Assembly (NCBI GenBank): GCA_029448655.1
Contig: JACCLO010000035.1
Coordinates: 57,763 to 121,762 of the forward strand
Length of the DNA stretch: 64,000 nucleotides
Direction of reading: 5' to 3'
Source of the DNA: Wolfiporia cocos
Lineage: Eukaryota > Basidiomycota > Agaricomycetes > Polyporales > Phaeolaceae
A program made the translations under genes and the position numbers. Positions 34,179-47,828 of this stretch are shown here, piece after piece; within the stretch, counting starts at the first letter, position 1; every line of letters starts with the position of its first letter. The notes beneath the pieces were generated by a model. It was given only the letters and a program-made list of their open reading frames with translations, searched no databases and was not told the origin of the DNA.

Positions 34179-37100
34179 GCTTTGACGGGCTCCGCTGGAC
34201 CTACGAGACCAAAGATTAGCCCACTGTTGGCCATCATGAATAGAAATAACCCGTACCCGCGAGCTGAGTCTGTTGCGACTGTGTACTTAAACATCTTATT
34301 GTATGAGTCCATTGTTCTTCGCATAAAGTGCTGGTGAGAATTCTATCTGTGCAGACGAAATCATGGCACAGATTCGTACGACGCACCCTTGATCATTACC
34401 GTCGCCCTCCGCATATAAAGCTGTAGCAATAGCGGATACATCTGCCGTACCCTCAAAATTGAAGTGATTGGCTGGGGCGGGGCGGTCATAGGGGGAGTGC
34501 ATAGTAAACCACTGGGAGCTGATGGACATGAAGATGTGGCGGTTGACATTCTCGGGGGATGTGACCCGAAGTAGCTTATATGTCCGCACGGTGAACGCTT
34601 CAGTACCTCACTATCAGCCGCCCATGCTTCGATGGCTTAAGCTTCGTATATGTTGCTCAGGCACATGAGAAGCCCGCAGAGTCGCACCCTGCAGGGTATC
34701 GTCGTTATACAATCAATCAGCCGTTATGACGCGTGCTCACTCACTACATGTCTGCTGCCATGTCGCAAACAGAGACATGACACTAGCTTTTGAGTTTGGG
34801 AAAGGCATGCAGGTGAGCAAGACATTCATCACGGTAGGTTGACAGCGAGATAGGCGTCACAAGATTGAGAGCTTCTCAAAGCTACTCCACCATGAGAAAA
34901 GCACCTACATTTGTCACTCGAAGCTGCGCGCCCTATTGCAGATGATCATGATAACGTAAAAGCTGTTCGCGGGTCACAAATCATATGATGTGCGGGGTGT
35001 CACTTGGTTCTGGTTTCAAAGCTCCACAGTAACGGCAAGTCCGATGGTCTGATCTGTGGTCCAGATGAGTTCATGACAAAGCTCCACCGCCATCAGTGAT
35101 GACCTCTTCGAGGACTGACGCCTCTTCGGGTCCGTCGCAGTACCATCATCGTGGAAGCGCCAGTGCAACATGTGGGTTTATCAGAGAACATACTTTTCAA
35201 GTTTTGACCACCTAACGAGTCCCTTCGGCAAACGATATCGCAGAAGCTCTAGACCACGTTGTACTCGGCGCACTCCCTTACCACCAGTGCATCGTATTCA
35301 GCCGTGCAATAGTTTCCGCACTGGCCGATTCTGACGTGTTTCACCACCATTTTGATGGCGACGCACCAGAAGTCAAAACATTGGGCCGACTCATGGCCCG
35401 CCACAATGCTGTTGGACCACTGTGTGATTGAGAACGGTTGTTTCACGACTCCTTCGATTCGCCTTCCGCAAAGAGTTGATTGTCGAGCTGCTTCTGTCTC
35501 TGGGTCCGACGCGTGCAGCAAATCCTCCGGAGGGTGTTAGGTTATAACAGGACTGTTGCGCCATACAAAGCCGGCCATGGTCTGTTACCAGGAGCATTGA
35601 GTTCATGTTATGTCCATAGTTGTAATCACCTGGTGTCGTGCTTTCGGGAAGTCATGTTGTGTCATAGAAATGTCGACAATAACGCCGCTGGGCCTCCACA
35701 AAGCGCTGATGCCATTCGTCACAATTGCAGGTGCGGCGCATGTTACAGGATCTTCGCACATGGGCTCGTGTTGAATATCAAATTGTTGGACCAGGCGAAT
35801 CGGATCCGTTCTGTACATGATACGTACACATCCATCAACAGGACTACATGAAAGGCCCCTAGCTCTCCTATACGTACCCACACAACAGATCATCACAGTC
35901 ATTAGCCAGATAGTCGTCTCGGATTCGATGCCCTTCGCAGAGGTCGACACGTCAATTATAACCACCGTTGCAATATATGCCTTGATTGTAAGCCTGTGTG
36001 ATTGCGCTGATTGTCCAGTACGTTGTTTGTGATCACTCACGAAGTACGTCACCGTCGCTTTTTTGATACGCTCCGCAGTAGAATGGCTTCGCCGCAACCC
36101 AGTTTGCTGGTGAATACAGCATTTGGTCGCCGCTGAGCGCGCTCGTGTACATAAGACGGTCAGGCGCATGCTGTCAAGTCGGGAGATGCCTGGCCGGAGC
36201 AAGATCGTGGTGGGCAGAGCAATCCTAAATGTTTAAACCGTAGAGTGGTCCCATACGTTGTCTGAATGCGTGGAGCAACGATCTTGCGTGCCAACTCGGC
36301 TTTGACCCCGTCCCAAGAGAGAATGCCGCAGTCGCTAGTAGCGGCTAGGATGCCCTGGGGTTCTGCTTCGCAGGCCAGAAATTGACCGAGGAGTTAGTCC
36401 GCAGCAAGGCTTGAATAAAGAACCGTCCCTTCCTGGATGACTTCCATGTTTACAGTGACACTTTGAAGACATGGTGTGGGAAGCCCGTAGGCGTGCGTGT
36501 GACCTACTTTTGGAAGCAGAACCAGTGTAACTATTTTGGTCGCGGCAAATCAACGAGCAAGTCGTAAGTGAACTTACAGGTCGCGAGCCTACGGCAGCAA
36601 CCGCCCTAACCGGAAGTAAACTGCATCGCCGCCATTGTGTTTCAATTGTGGCGATACGATGACGATCAAGCAGCATACAGCATAATGATGACACGTGATG
36701 CGGCGGGAAAGCTTGATCTATGCGTGCCTCAGTAAAGGATCCACAACAATCTGACCGATCTTTGCGACAAGGATGAACATCTGTTGAACTCGAGTGAGTC
36801 GCGCTCCAGATGCAAAGCCTCAACAAGATTGCGAGCGTGATTCCAGGGTTACCAGGACAATTGTTCGAACCACCCTTCCAGTGCATTATGTATTATGCAT
36901 TATGGCTGATGGTCCTGGAGCGGTCAGTGTGAAGTAAAACACTGATAGGTAGGATTTTAATCGCATACCACCATCATGCCCTCGATGGCTCGGCCATTGT
37001 CGCTTGTGCAGCGCTTCGTGAGTAGGGTAATACCCGGCAGCGATGATATAGATGCGAGCCAGTGATGTGTCTGACAAGCAGCGAGCAGAAACAAATCCTA

Positions 37101-37339
37101 AGCCAAGTTCATGAACGTGATTCCAGGAGAATAGTCGGGATTGCTATGAGTCTCTCAGCACATAATGTCTGAAGTAACATATCCGTTCGTATCAGAGACC
37201 ATAAGCTTAGATTGCAGGCACGCACGCACCAATACGAGGTTCGTACGCAGAGCATACTCTCAACGACAGCTAAAACACCGTCGAACTATCGTCCAACTCA
37301 GTCACCGCAGACAGCACCAGCGTATGGATTTTCTCGACA
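34179..37339. other. Intergenic, several unassigned frames
   Basis: Minus-strand 35603-36202 (199 codons) and 36335-36886 (183 codons) are open but show no recognisable domain. In another minus frame near 36150-36060 a readable segment DQMLYSPANWVAAKPFYCGA is followed by a GT donor, suggesting an intron-containing gene of unknown family around 35.6-36.3 kb. I could not build it. Confidence 0.3.
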
Positions 37340-39022
37340 TCAGCAAGTGAGCAGAGCAGCAATACAACAACGCCAGCGCATGTCGAGTCGTACTAATAAT
37401 AGCATCTCTACCATCGCGCACTCACCGCGCACCCTCGACGACAGCGGGTTGACCATCCTCGGCCGGGCCAAGCGACTGTGGCTGCGTTCGCGACATTGCG
37501 GCACCGAGTGCCTGCGTGCGGAATGCGAGCCCGCGCGTCTTCTCGATAACGGATTGGTACACCGGGAGTGGTGGCCGGTTAATCTCGATGACATTCTACA
37601 GAAAGAATTAGACAAACTGTGGATGCAAGCATGAGCGCCCGCACCTTCTCGAGATCAATCTTGGCATCTGCGCCCATGCGCGTCTCCCGGATGAGGTTGA
37701 CGATCCATTTCTCACCCTCGTCTTTGGAGAGGTTGAGTCTCTCAGAGAGATCGCTGTAGGCGGTATTAAGCGACCCCACGAGCCTCGATCATGGGTGCGA
37801 TCATACCTAATGTCGATTCTCTGATGTATCCGGCAGTACGCCTCGCTGATGAGGTAGCGTGCATTGTCCATAAATTCTTCCCGGAATTCGTTCAGGAAGA
37901 AGTCATTTGCAACAACATTCTCCGCAAGGCTGAGCTCCTTCTGAGCTGCCTCGAAGTCGAACTCGACATACAGCTCCTTCAGGAACGCGGTGATGGGGTC
38001 CTGATACTGATACTCTTCCATCTGGATGACCTTCACGATCTCGCGGATCGAGTGCCGCACGCGCGATGAGAGAGCTCCTGACGCAGACTTGCGCGAGAGG
38101 ACGGCCGCGGTGGCGAGGTAGCGGAGAATCCACGGGCAGGATGTCTGGATGGTGTTGAGGTATGTAGGGGAGAGGAATGTCTCCAGGAGGAGGGTGCGCC
38201 CCTGGGGGTGGTTGAAGTACACGAAAAGCGACCAGTGTAAGAGCCATGTGCGCGAGTGAAGCTGCGCGAGCGCGGGGTCGGTCGTGGAAGAGGAAGAGGA
38301 GGCGGCAAACGCGGGCACAGACGGCGCGCGCGAGTCGATTGTCTCGCGGAGGGTGTTGAGCTCCTCGAGTGCGACGTCCCACTTACCGGTGAGGATGTCG
38401 GAGGCGAGCTTGCCCCAGTGCGCGGAGATGGTCAACTCGGGATCGGTGGAGAGCACGCGGAAGTGGTAGAGGTAGTCTGCCGCGCCGCTGTAGTTTCCGT
38501 AGGAGTATTGAAACTGGCCGAAGTTGTAGAGGGCACTGATTTGTTCGAGAGTGACCTGGGTATGCATATGTAGCAGATATATACGGGTCATCAGAGCACG
38601 CCTACATTATAGTGTTCCTTCAGGTATTGCAAGTTTTGGTTCTTGTCCTGTCGCAACGACTGAGCGACTTCGGGGTTTTCGATGACGTTCAAGACAGCCT
38701 GTGCCTCTTGCTGCAGACGTTCATTCGTCGAGACTGCCTTTTCACGCTTGCCCGCGAACTCTGGGATCGTACATCTCAATATTTGAGGATCGACCTCATA
38801 CCTGTGTCCCTCACCTTCCGGAACCTCCTCGTCAGCGTGCAGCTGCTGGAACAAGCTCACAGCATAGTCGACCATGTTCGTCTCCTTCGCGAGCTCGTAC
38901 TGAGCCGCCTGGACCTGTTCAGCTGGGAAGACCTCATTCTCGGTCAGATGCGCGAGCAACGGGAAGACCAGGTGGCGATCGCAGTGAGGGATGATAGTCC
39001 GGGTGAGGTCGTACTCGGCCAT
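37340..39022 (-). CDS. INT6: Eukaryotic translation initiation factor 3 subunit E
   Basis: Exons 38606-39022, 37807-38555, 37645-37753 and about 37340-37595. The protein opens [20 protein letters not shown], the canonical eIF3e N-terminus (eIF3_N). Further blocks are [71 protein letters not shown] and the PCI-domain end [20 protein letters not shown] and [19 protein letters not shown]. It is a scaffold subunit of eIF3, which recruits the 43S complex to mRNA. The last exon's end is uncertain, because a GTGAGT donor follows EGAR and a further exon cannot be excluded. It is divergent from MPDU1 (187 bp between ATGs). Confidence 0.95.
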
Positions 39023-39209
39023 TTTGTGGGGAATCTCAAGCGATGCGGAGTGCTGTTCGCCTGTTCAAGACAGAAAAATCAGGGACTCCGGAAAAGGCAA
39101 TTATGCCGCACGTGTCACGACGCGCTCATACGGGGAGACACGTCTGCGGCCAACCAGCTTGCTCCTATACCGCGACTGCCTCATCCCCCGCGCCTGGTTT
39201 GCTGCTCAA

Positions 39210-40210
39210 ATGACCACAATAACCAGAAATCTGCCGTGGTTCATCAAGGACCTTGGCGTCTCGATCGTCGGCCAGGTAGATTGGAGGTATTTGCTATGAT
39301 AGCCGCGTTCAGCTCACAAATTTATCAGAATTGCTACGCGTCTCTGGTCGAGAATCTGGATTTTGGCGATGTCGATTGCATCAAGTATTCTCTCTCTAAA
39401 GGTCTGGGAGTGGGCATTGTCGTTGGCGGGTCCATCATGAAGGTGCCCCAGCTGCTCCTAAGTGAGTCTCCTGAATCCCGCTCTGTCCGCCCACTGACTT
39501 GCACAGTCGTTTCCGCGCGATCCGCGCGTGGCCTCTCGCTGCCGGCCTACGTGCTCGAGACGCTCTCGTACGCAATCACGCTTGCGTACTCATACCGGAA
39601 CGAGTTCCCGTTCTCCACGTACGGCGAGAACCTCTTCCTCGCCCTCCAGAACGCCATCATCACTCTCCTCATCATCCACTACCCATCCTCGCGGCAGCTC
39701 GCGCACGCGCAACCCACCACCCTGCGCGTCCTCTCCGCCGCGGCGCTCATGCTCCTCACCGCGCTCGCCTTCGTCGCGCTGCCCGCCGCGGCGCTCGCGC
39801 CCCTCCAGCTCGCGACGCTCCCGCTCTCGCTCTTCTCCAAGCTCCCGCAGATCCGGCAGAACCACCGCGCGCGCAGCACGGGCCAGCTCTCCGCGTTCGC
39901 CGTCGTCGCGCAGATCGGCGGCTGCCTCGCGCGCCTCTTCACCACCGCGACAGAGGTCGGCGACCCGCTCGTCAGCGCGGGCTTCGCGCTCGCGCTCCTC
40001 CTCAACTGCGTGCTCGGCGCGCAGATGTGGATGTACTGGGGCCAGGAAGAGAAGGAGGAGCTCAGCAAGGTCAGCATTGGCCACCCTGCGGACGAGAAGC
40101 CAAGGACGCAGTGGCGCCCACCAAGCCCTCCCGTGGAGGTCGTCGTCCCTCCCGCGTCGCCGTCCACACGGCAGCCATCTGGCAGGAAGTGGGCCAGAAA
40201 AGTAGATTGA
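39210..40210 (+). CDS. MPDU1: Mannose-P-dolichol utilization defect 1 homologue (PQ-loop membrane protein)
   Basis: Exons 39210-39275, 39329-39461 and 39507-40210, about 300 residues. PQ-loop family protein of the endoplasmic reticulum needed for using dolichol-P-mannose and dolichol-P-glucose. The first PQ-loop reads GLGVGIVVGGSIMKVPQLLL into SARSARGLSLPAYVLETLSY; the second is SLFSKLPQIRQNHRARSTGQ followed by LSAFAVVAQIGGCLARLFTT. About seven hydrophobic segments are present. The C-terminal tail is Pro-rich and ends RKWARKVD, basic as in ER-resident membrane proteins. The MTTITRNLPWFIKDLG start is typical. Confidence 0.93.
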
Positions 40211-40432
40211 CCTGTATTGCACATCGCCAGTATCTCTGGGTATGGTATGTTCCTATGTAATTGTCGATAATATGCGGGTGTCTTGGATATATTACTTATT
40301 TCCAATGGCTTGACACGAACATCCTTGGCTCCGTGGTTTCAGTCAGTGTTAGGTTCCTGCGCTTGAGCTGTCCTCTCTCGCTCGGCCGCCGCGGAGGCTT
40401 CACTTGCACGTCGAATACGCCAGGTCTTTGTC

Positions 40433-42300
40433 AAACAGAGTCAGCCTTAATCCAGTTCGCAACGAAATGGCGCACCAATTCGTAGGTCTTTACAGCATCC
40501 TCATAAGAACTCAATATGCTGCCATGAGCCTTGGGGTCTTTGACCGCCTCGATAAACGTCGACAATTCCGTGTAGAACGGGTCGTCCTAAACATAATATG
40601 GTTCTTCAGAACCACGAGTGCCATCTGGATGACTCGGCGACACACACATCGGTGAAGCTGATCAATTCTACCAAACGAGAGGTTCAGTGCGTCATGTTGC
40701 GATCGACTGACAAACATACATACCTTCACCCACCAAGCCCGGTCGCCGCACCGAGAGCACGGGCGATCCGTACGGATCCACGAGCTTCAGCCGGAACCCG
40801 TCGGCATACACCTCGAACTCGGTGTCGTACGTCGTCCCTGCCGTCCGCATGCACGCTAGCTGTCAGACTGCGCCGCTCCCAGTCGCGCGCCTGCTCACCA
40901 TGCAGCGCAATGACATGCGTCAGCGCGCCGACCGCGCCGCCCTTGTACTTCCACGTCGCGCTCGTCAGGCGCGGGAGCCGGCGGGCGGGCGGGACGACGC
41001 CCTCGTCGAACCGCTGCGCGGAGAGCGCCCCCGGCGCGTCGTCGTGCTCGACCGTGTGTGCGGCGACGGAGGGGAGGGAGACGTCCCCGCCGAAGTAGCG
41101 CGAGAGGTCGCCTGCGGATGCGTCAGATCGAGTCAGGTAGAGGAGAGGAGGTGAACGGCACGCGCAGAAATGGGTGGCCTGCTCGACGATGGCTGGGGGC
41201 AGGCTCGTTATCGATGGGTCAGAACGGGGAATAGATCGACGCACGGCCGCCGGAGGACGTTTTGTCCCACCATGACTGCACGCAGATTTAGCACGGTCGC
41301 GCGCGAGGCAGGAGTAATACTCGCGAGTTTTCGGGCGTACTCGCTGTCTCGTGTCAGCGAGAATAGGGGGATGCGCGTAATCGGACGTACTATGCCATCA
41401 CGTATCTCGCGTTGGTACCCATGACCACGAGCTTGTTCTCGCGTACGATTTGCCTTCAGTGCGACGTCGTCGAGCGATGCTCAAATCCACAGTTCTGAAC
41501 TCACTTCATTCTCTGCACAGCTACGACCTCGCCATCAGCCACGCGGAGATACAAGTTGAACTCGTGCTACCTTTTGAATATCGTAGCATGTACCCCACCC
41601 CGACGAGCGTGCCCTTCTTCTGCAGTTCTGCCGCCACGCGCCAACAGGCCTCCTCCGCGCCACTACTCACCGGCTTCTCCACGAACAGAGCACATTCGGG
41701 GAATGCACTTACGAGTTGCAGCTCCAGATCCTTGCCTGGCAGATCGCTCCCCCTCACAAACGGAGGGGCGCCGACGATCGCCACCCTTCAACAATCACCG
41801 CAAGTTTCACTAACACTGAAGTAAATATCTGACACTTATAGACCCACCTCGGCGACGCCTCCCCCGCAAGCCCGCCACTGGCAGCTGCATCGGCGACAGA
41901 GGGAAACACCTTACACGACGCGTACGCGGCCGCGCTCGGCCCCGCGAGCTTGCCGTCGAGCGCCGCGCGCGCTCGGGTCACGTCCGGGTCGACGAGCCCG
42001 ACAACGCGCAGGTCTGCGCCCAGCACCCTGCGGCGCCGCGTAAAATCAATTTCGGCTGCGACAAGCATGGCAGATTGGCGGCGACGCACTGCTCGAGACG
42101 GAGGCTCTGGTTGATTGTGGCGTGTTAGTGTCAGCGTTTGGCGCGAATATTAAATGTCACAGGCTTGCGCCGATACTGACGTGGTTCCACGGGCCCTCGA
42201 CCGATCCTACGACGGTCGTATGTGAGATTGACGATGCGTGCGATCTTGGACACGCACCAAAGTTGATCTCTCCCGCGCCGATGAGCAGGATGTTGAACAT
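40433..42300 (-). CDS. Gfo/Idh/MocA-family oxidoreductase
   Basis: The gene starts MFNILLIGAGEINFG (42258-42300), a Rossmann GxGxxxxG dinucleotide-binding loop, and splices through several short introns to GPWNH, SLRLEQ, VLGADLRVVGLVDPD, RVAIVGAPPFVRGS, CALFVEKPVSSGAEEA, GTLVGVGYMLRYSK and IVRENKLVVMGTNARYV. The EKP block is the family's conserved catalytic Lys motif. The second half has VEQATHFCDLSRYFGGDV-like sequence, TSATWKYKGGAVGALTHVIA and TEFEVYADGFRLKLVDPYGS. The last exon reads YTELSTFIEAVKDPKAHGS to a TGA at 40433-40435. Members oxidise or reduce sugars and related compounds with NAD(P); the substrate here is unknown. High GC and dense short introns match neighbouring genes. Confidence 0.85.
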
Positions 42301-43118
42301 GATATGTGCAATCAGGTCGGATCACGGCAGTGCTGCGTTAATAGCGAGGGGGCACGTGTAGACGTCTGAGTCGGGTCGCTGAGCGGGAGCGGGAAGCGGA
42401 CTCCGAATGAGCATTTCGTGAATTGTCGGTGTTCTGAGCCCGGAGTGGCCGATGCGCAGTATCTGCTATGTCAAATTTGCAAGGTGCATGCGTCTACCCG
42501 GGCCCGGCAGCTTCAACGCTTGGCACACATTGTGAACAAGATGGTACGTTGCATGAGCGTTCACGACAAGCAGTAAGAGTCGAATGAATTTGACCACAGT
42601 TATATTTAGAGCGCCTTCTGAGGTGCAGTGAGGGCATACGTACCTATATATGTCAGGCTTGAGTACCGAATCTCGATCATCCGCCAGACCCTGATCAGGC
42701 AGGCCACCTGCTGCTTTCGGCGCGCGCCACATCACCCCTTCCTTGTCATCATCATAATTGCATAACGGTGACTTTGAGCTGCGTTGATTACGTATACGAC
42801 CCTATCCGCACATGCACCACGCACGAACATCCGCTTAAGGACCCTTCGCCTAAGTCCTCCGGGCCGCAATATCCCATCGTCAAACGCGAACGCAAATATG
42901 GGCGGCTCCAACGGGTGTCCGACGCCGGAGTGGGATTATTTGACCGCGGGCGCATCAAGCATCTAGCATCTAGAACAAGCGCCTGCATTCCAGGAATCTT
43001 CCACGTGCGGGCAACGTATCGAGGCTGCTGTGTGGCTGCGCCGACTCGTCCCGCAATCGTGCTCCAGGCTATGTGCTTTTCTGTCTGCTCCTCTCCACTC
43101 TGTCATTTCCCCTACTAG
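42301..43118. other. Intergenic
   Basis: No supported gene. A pyrimidine-rich stretch ending CTACTAG at 43081-43118 directly before the next ATG could be a splice acceptor of an upstream exon of the following gene. Confidence 0.4.
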
Positions 43119-45010
43119 ATGACAATGGTCCTCGTCACCAAGACATTTGGCGTTGCGGAAAAGAAGCGGGCGATGGCTGTGACGCCGTCAGTGGCCTCAC
43201 GGGCGTCCTCGGCTGTGCAGGTGCAGGTGCGAGTGACTGCGTCTCTCTCGTGCATCGCCAAATGACGCGAATTTCATCCTAGTACGCTGCGAGACAGGCG
43301 TCGCAGGGATCGTCCTCAGGCGATTCAGGTGCTACCTCTTCTGAAACTCAAGCCGCAGCAGCGCAAACCTCGACATCGGCTACCTCCACCTCTGATAATA
43401 CTGCAACCTCAAATACCGCCTCTCCGAGCAATACATCTACTTCAGTTCCATCTCGCGAGAGCGAATCTAGTAATCCGTCCACCTCGTCCAATGCGCCGTC
43501 GAGCACTTCCACCCCTCCGCCGGCTACCGTATCGTGAGTACATCCGTTTGAATTTGCAAGTGCCCCCTGCGACGATCCAAAATCAGGTCGAGCTCTACAG
43601 ATAACAGCACCTCGTCTTCGAGCGATTCGACATCGTCTTCGAGCCAAACACACACCTCGACTTCTTCCACTACGCAGTCGACGACATCAACATCCTCGTC
43701 TTCGTCAGAGTCCTCCAGTTCTAGCCCTACGCATTCATCTTCTTCATCAACACAGTCGACATCCTCATCCACATCCTCATCCACATCCTCATCCACATCT
43801 ACATCCACATCTACATCGTCCTCACCGCCTCCGCAGACATCGAGTTCCTCATCGCCACAGTCCCCCACTCCAACATCAAGTCCAACGAGTTCATCCTCTT
43901 CGCCCTTGCCCGGGCCGACGTCGCCTAACCAGCCGACGCCTACGCCTACGCCATCCTCATCATCCACGACGCCATCAAGCAACGAGCACGAAGTCACGTC
44001 CACCTTCACGTCCGCCGTCATAGTCACCGTCAACGGGACACCAACCACGGTACGTCCACCCCCCGCACCCGCCCCCCACGCTGACCCTCCCGCAGAGCTT
44101 CTCCATCGGCGCGACGGTGATCAGCTCGAGCCAGCCGGGCACGTCGAGCTCGACGAACGCGGGGATCATCGCGGGCAGCGTCGTCGGCGTGACGGCCTTC
44201 CTCGCGCTCGCGCTCGCGATGGCGCTCTTCTACCGGCGGCACCAGGACAAGAAGCCGTTCTTCTTCCGCCGCAAGCGCCCCACGCCCCGCAACATGCTCC
44301 TCGCCGGCGAGGACATGGACGACGACCTCCCCATGCAGGGCTACCGCGACTTCCCGTCCGCCCCCTCCTCCCGCGCCGCCTCGTCCTTCATCGCCGCCAG
44401 CCTCTCCGGCGCGCCGATGCACCCGCACATGGCCGCCGACCCCGCGCCCGCGTTCGCCGCCGCCCCGCCCGGCGCAGGTGCAGGCGTCCCCCCGCCGCCT
44501 GGCGCAGGTGCAGGCGCCCCGCCGCCCGGCGCAGGTGCAGGCGTCCCCCCGCCGGCGGGTGTCTCGCCGCCGGGCGCGGGCGAGCGGCACACGCCGAGCC
44601 CGTACCTCCTCGGCCTGCGCGCGTCCGAGTCGGGCTCCATCTTCCAGGAGGCGGTCTGGCCGCCGCCGCGCGCGCCGCTGATCGACCCGCTCGCGGGCAC
44701 GGGCTCGTCGGACGACCTCGCGCGCATCGTCGACGACGTCATGGGCCCCACGCGCACTGCGAGTGGGGGAGGGGCAGGCGGGGGCGGGGGCGGGCACACG
44801 CGCACGCCGTCGGGCGCGCCGCTGCTCGCCGCGCCGGAGTCGCCGGGCTCGCCGGAGCGCACGCCGTGGCACAGCCCGCTGTTCGTGACGAACATGGGCG
44901 CGGAGACGGCGTCGATCATGAGCGCGGCGAGCCCGCCGCTGGGCGGCGCCGCGCGCCTGCGCCCGTCGGAGGACGAGGAGCCCGGCATACCCATGGGCGA
45001 GGCGATCTAG
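43119..45010 (+). CDS. Mucin-like single-pass membrane protein 1
   Basis: Exons 43119-43220 (or 43226), 43283-43533, 43587-44049 and 44096-45010. The extracellular part is almost pure Ser/Thr with Pro (about 43290-44045), a likely O-mannosylation platform. A short VTSTFTSAVIVTVNGTPTT segment precedes one membrane helix, AGIIAGSVVGVTAFLALALA, followed by basic stop-transfer residues YRRHQDKK. The cytoplasmic tail of about 260 residues is Pro/Gly/Ala-rich, with three to four repeats of PPGAGAGVPPP type (44463-44560), and ends GIPMGEAI. Architecture recalls wall-stress sensors (Mid2/Wsc-like), but no WSC domain is seen. No signal peptide is visible from this ATG, so an upstream exon is likely missing. 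Confidence 0.7.
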
Positions 45011-46567
45011 GCGCGCCCGCCGTGGGGACGCGGATCGCCTCGCGGATTTTGCCTTGCTGTCTGTCGCCCGCCGCCTCGCGGATTTTTTGTGAGTGTAGTG
45101 TAGATCTGCTTCGCCGTAGTGCTGCTATGCATGCTTCGTGGGTTTTCTCGGACCGTCAGTGTAGACGTTTTTGCTGTGTATGTAATACGCCCGGCTTGGA
45201 CTCGGATAGGATAGCACGGACCCATGCACGTTTCACCCTTCATTGCTCGCGCTTTTTGTTGCGTTTCGCACGTACCCACGATACCGCTCACTACTGACAT
45301 TGACAATCTCACCATTCCGGCTTGTCGCAGCATGGTTCGACCACGGCACACTAGGCCGCTGGCTCAGGGCGCTGCGAGTGTGCATGGGGATTCGTACTTA
45401 TCACGGTGGATATGCAATTGCAAGTGCATAGCTTGTTTCGTTGTGGCGCGCGCCATGACGAGACGGATTTGCATAAGATACCGAATACTTACCCGGGTAC
45501 CAGGCCTGGCCACTGGCAGCATCATTTGGTGTGTGATCGAGCTTTGGCCAGCAGAAGGTTGTTAGGGCCTGGGCCCTCACACACATCGGGATTGCCAACT
45601 CCTGTGCGACGTTGAGAAGGCGTATTGAACGGGTCTGGACTCAACTCCTCGACAGTGCGTTAGACAAAGTGGACCGTACACGCATATATCTCCGTGAATT
45701 TGACATAGCAGATGCCGCGCATGCTGCCTGGCCATCCCGGGTTCAGGGCATCGGCAAGTGTACCTCGGTCTCAGAGGAAAGGACATGCCCACTCGAAGTC
45801 CGCATCCCACTCCCACTCACCGACGCCGAGTCACATTTTGCCCCGTCGGACGTCTGGAATCAATGACCGACACGTCCCGCAGCGCCGCGATCTGTCCCGA
45901 CCGCACTTCTAGGCTCATCATCCTGTTCATCGGCGCACGGAAGAGATCGACTCTGCAGCCGGTAGGTTCTCAGGATCAATCGATCACACGTCGCCGAAGT
46001 ATCGGGCACAGACTGCGAGTAGCATATGAGGATATGTCGAAGGGCCACATATGGAACATGTCACGTCAGTGTCGGCGGGAAGCTTGTGGCATCATGCTAT
46101 ATACCCACTCTGGGTCGTTTCACGCGCACGCGCACTGACACGACGCGCCACAGTCGACCAGAGCCCCGTCTCGATCAGTGCGCCGCAGTCAGTCTGCCAC
46201 GCTCGCCCCGACGAGACGGATATATATGCGACGTCGGGGGGAAAGCATCGCCGAGGTGGTTCAGAAGCATATATCTGATGACTGCGGAGGTACGTCCTTC
46301 CCGAGGCCGTCGACGTCGATGAATCGCGGCTGTCGTCGGTGCTCCTCCGTGATCGAGGGAAGCAAGAAGTACTGTTGGAGCTGCAGCTCGCGGATGCGCT
46401 TCCCGCGCGTGTGCTGTTCGAAGAGAAAGAGAAGCCGGCGAGCGGTACCGCGGCGGGGCCCGCTATAGATCGAGCGGTGGAGAATGGAAGACTCGTCAGG
46501 GTGTGGCATAGTTCGAGACCTTCCCCGTCGGATGGGCGGGATGATGCGCCGAGGACGCGCGAAAGGC

Positions 46568-46613
46568 GACGCGCGGCTTAATGAGTCGCGTCCACGTGAC
46601 CGCGACGCGCGCC
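46568..46613. promoter_or_regulatory. Palindromic E-box element, copy 1
   Basis: TCGCG-n2-CACGTG-n2-CGCGA (46585-46604) is a perfect dyad around a CACGTG E-box. About 45 bp including flanks are shared with 54753-54801. CACGTG is the core site of bHLH factors; the extended CGCG arms are unusual. Confidence 0.5.
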
Positions 46614-47820
46614 AGCTGCCAAGGGGTAGTGCTCTCGGGGACGGACGGGCAGTGCGCCGCAAGGTCCGGGTGGCAGTCCTGCGAGCACATGCGCAGGGGG
46701 AGAATAGCATAGACGGCGCGGTAGATTCGTACATACGGCGCCAAGGAGAGGACAGTGAACTGTGGCTGCACCGCCACGGGCGTTGTTTCACAACAGCTCG
46801 CGGTGAGAGACGATTTTGCGGTGCGGCACGGACCTGCCGTGATCAACTGCTCCACTCCCCAGCGTCTGCGCAGATGTATTTCGTCGTACGAGGTGGGGGC
46901 GAGTTCGCGGTCCTGACCTGGATAGGGGCAGCGAGGAACGCAGTCACCGCCTGCAAGCCGGCATTGGGAGGGGCCCACAGCCGGCGGGTCGGCGCAGCAG
47001 CGTGAGTAGAATCATGGAGGCGTGGGACGCAAGGGCCCCGACAGCTGCGGGGATGATGGAGCACGTAGATGTTGGGGAGCCTGCACCACTTACTGACAGA
47101 TACAGCGAGCGGCGGTGCCTTGAGTGACGCACCACTGAGGATCGATTTGTGCACGCCGCACATGGATCAACGTGTCGCCCAGGTTAGCTGAAAGCGCAGC
47201 AAGCAGAGCGAGACGCCATTGTCCATCGCTGACGCTGGAGCTGGGAAGCATCGCAGGCCGACGCCGGGGTCGTGGCGTGACTCGCCGTGCCCCCAAACGT
47301 GTGCGAGAAGCAGCAGACAGACGCCGTGTCCCATTCGACATGCCTCTCCACGCGTGCCACTCCTATTATCGTGCGTGACACAGTCCGCGGCCCTGCGTGA
47401 TGCGCGCGCATGCATTCCGCGGGGACGACCGCTGCGTACATGTGAGCAGGACAAGCGCGGTGCGCATGCCGTGCGAGAGAAGACACTGGGGCCTGCTGGA
47501 TTTGCCGAGGTCGGACCACGAGAACACAGGTGGAGGCCTCCGCCAAGCTCGCACGCAGCCCGGGCTCGCGTCCCCGGCGCCACTCCTCAGCGGGCGCGAT
47601 GCGATTAATATTGTGCATACCTCCCTCTGCATTGCAGCGGGCACGCAGCCGCCATTGCGCATGCTTGCGCGTAACGGCGGGATCGCGGACTCCAGCCGCG
47701 AATCTCGGAAACCAAACGCGGATTGTCTGCGCGCCGACGCTCCGACGGCGAAAAAAGACATGTGACCGGAGCGCATGGCGGGCGGCTGCACAGGGCGATT
47801 TCGGGGGACTCACGCCTCCT

Positions 47821-47828
47821 TTATATAG
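47821..47828 (+). promoter_or_regulatory. TATA box of mucin-like gene 2
   Basis: TTATATAG lies about 45 bp before the first ATG of the region (47873), which places transcription start just upstream of it. Confidence 0.5.

Noticed and set aside
36335..36886. 183-codon minus-strand frame
   Set aside because: Ser/Cys/His-rich, no domain, no splice context; probably chance.
39499..40260. 253-codon Arg-rich frame over the MPDU1 gene
   Set aside because: It is a frame shadow of the MPDU1 last exon; the PQ-loop frame is clearly the coding one.
43570..43850. Low-complexity TCATCC/ACATCC tract as a CRISPR or satellite
   Set aside because: It is the codon-level repeat of a Ser/Thr-rich protein, with no spacer structure.
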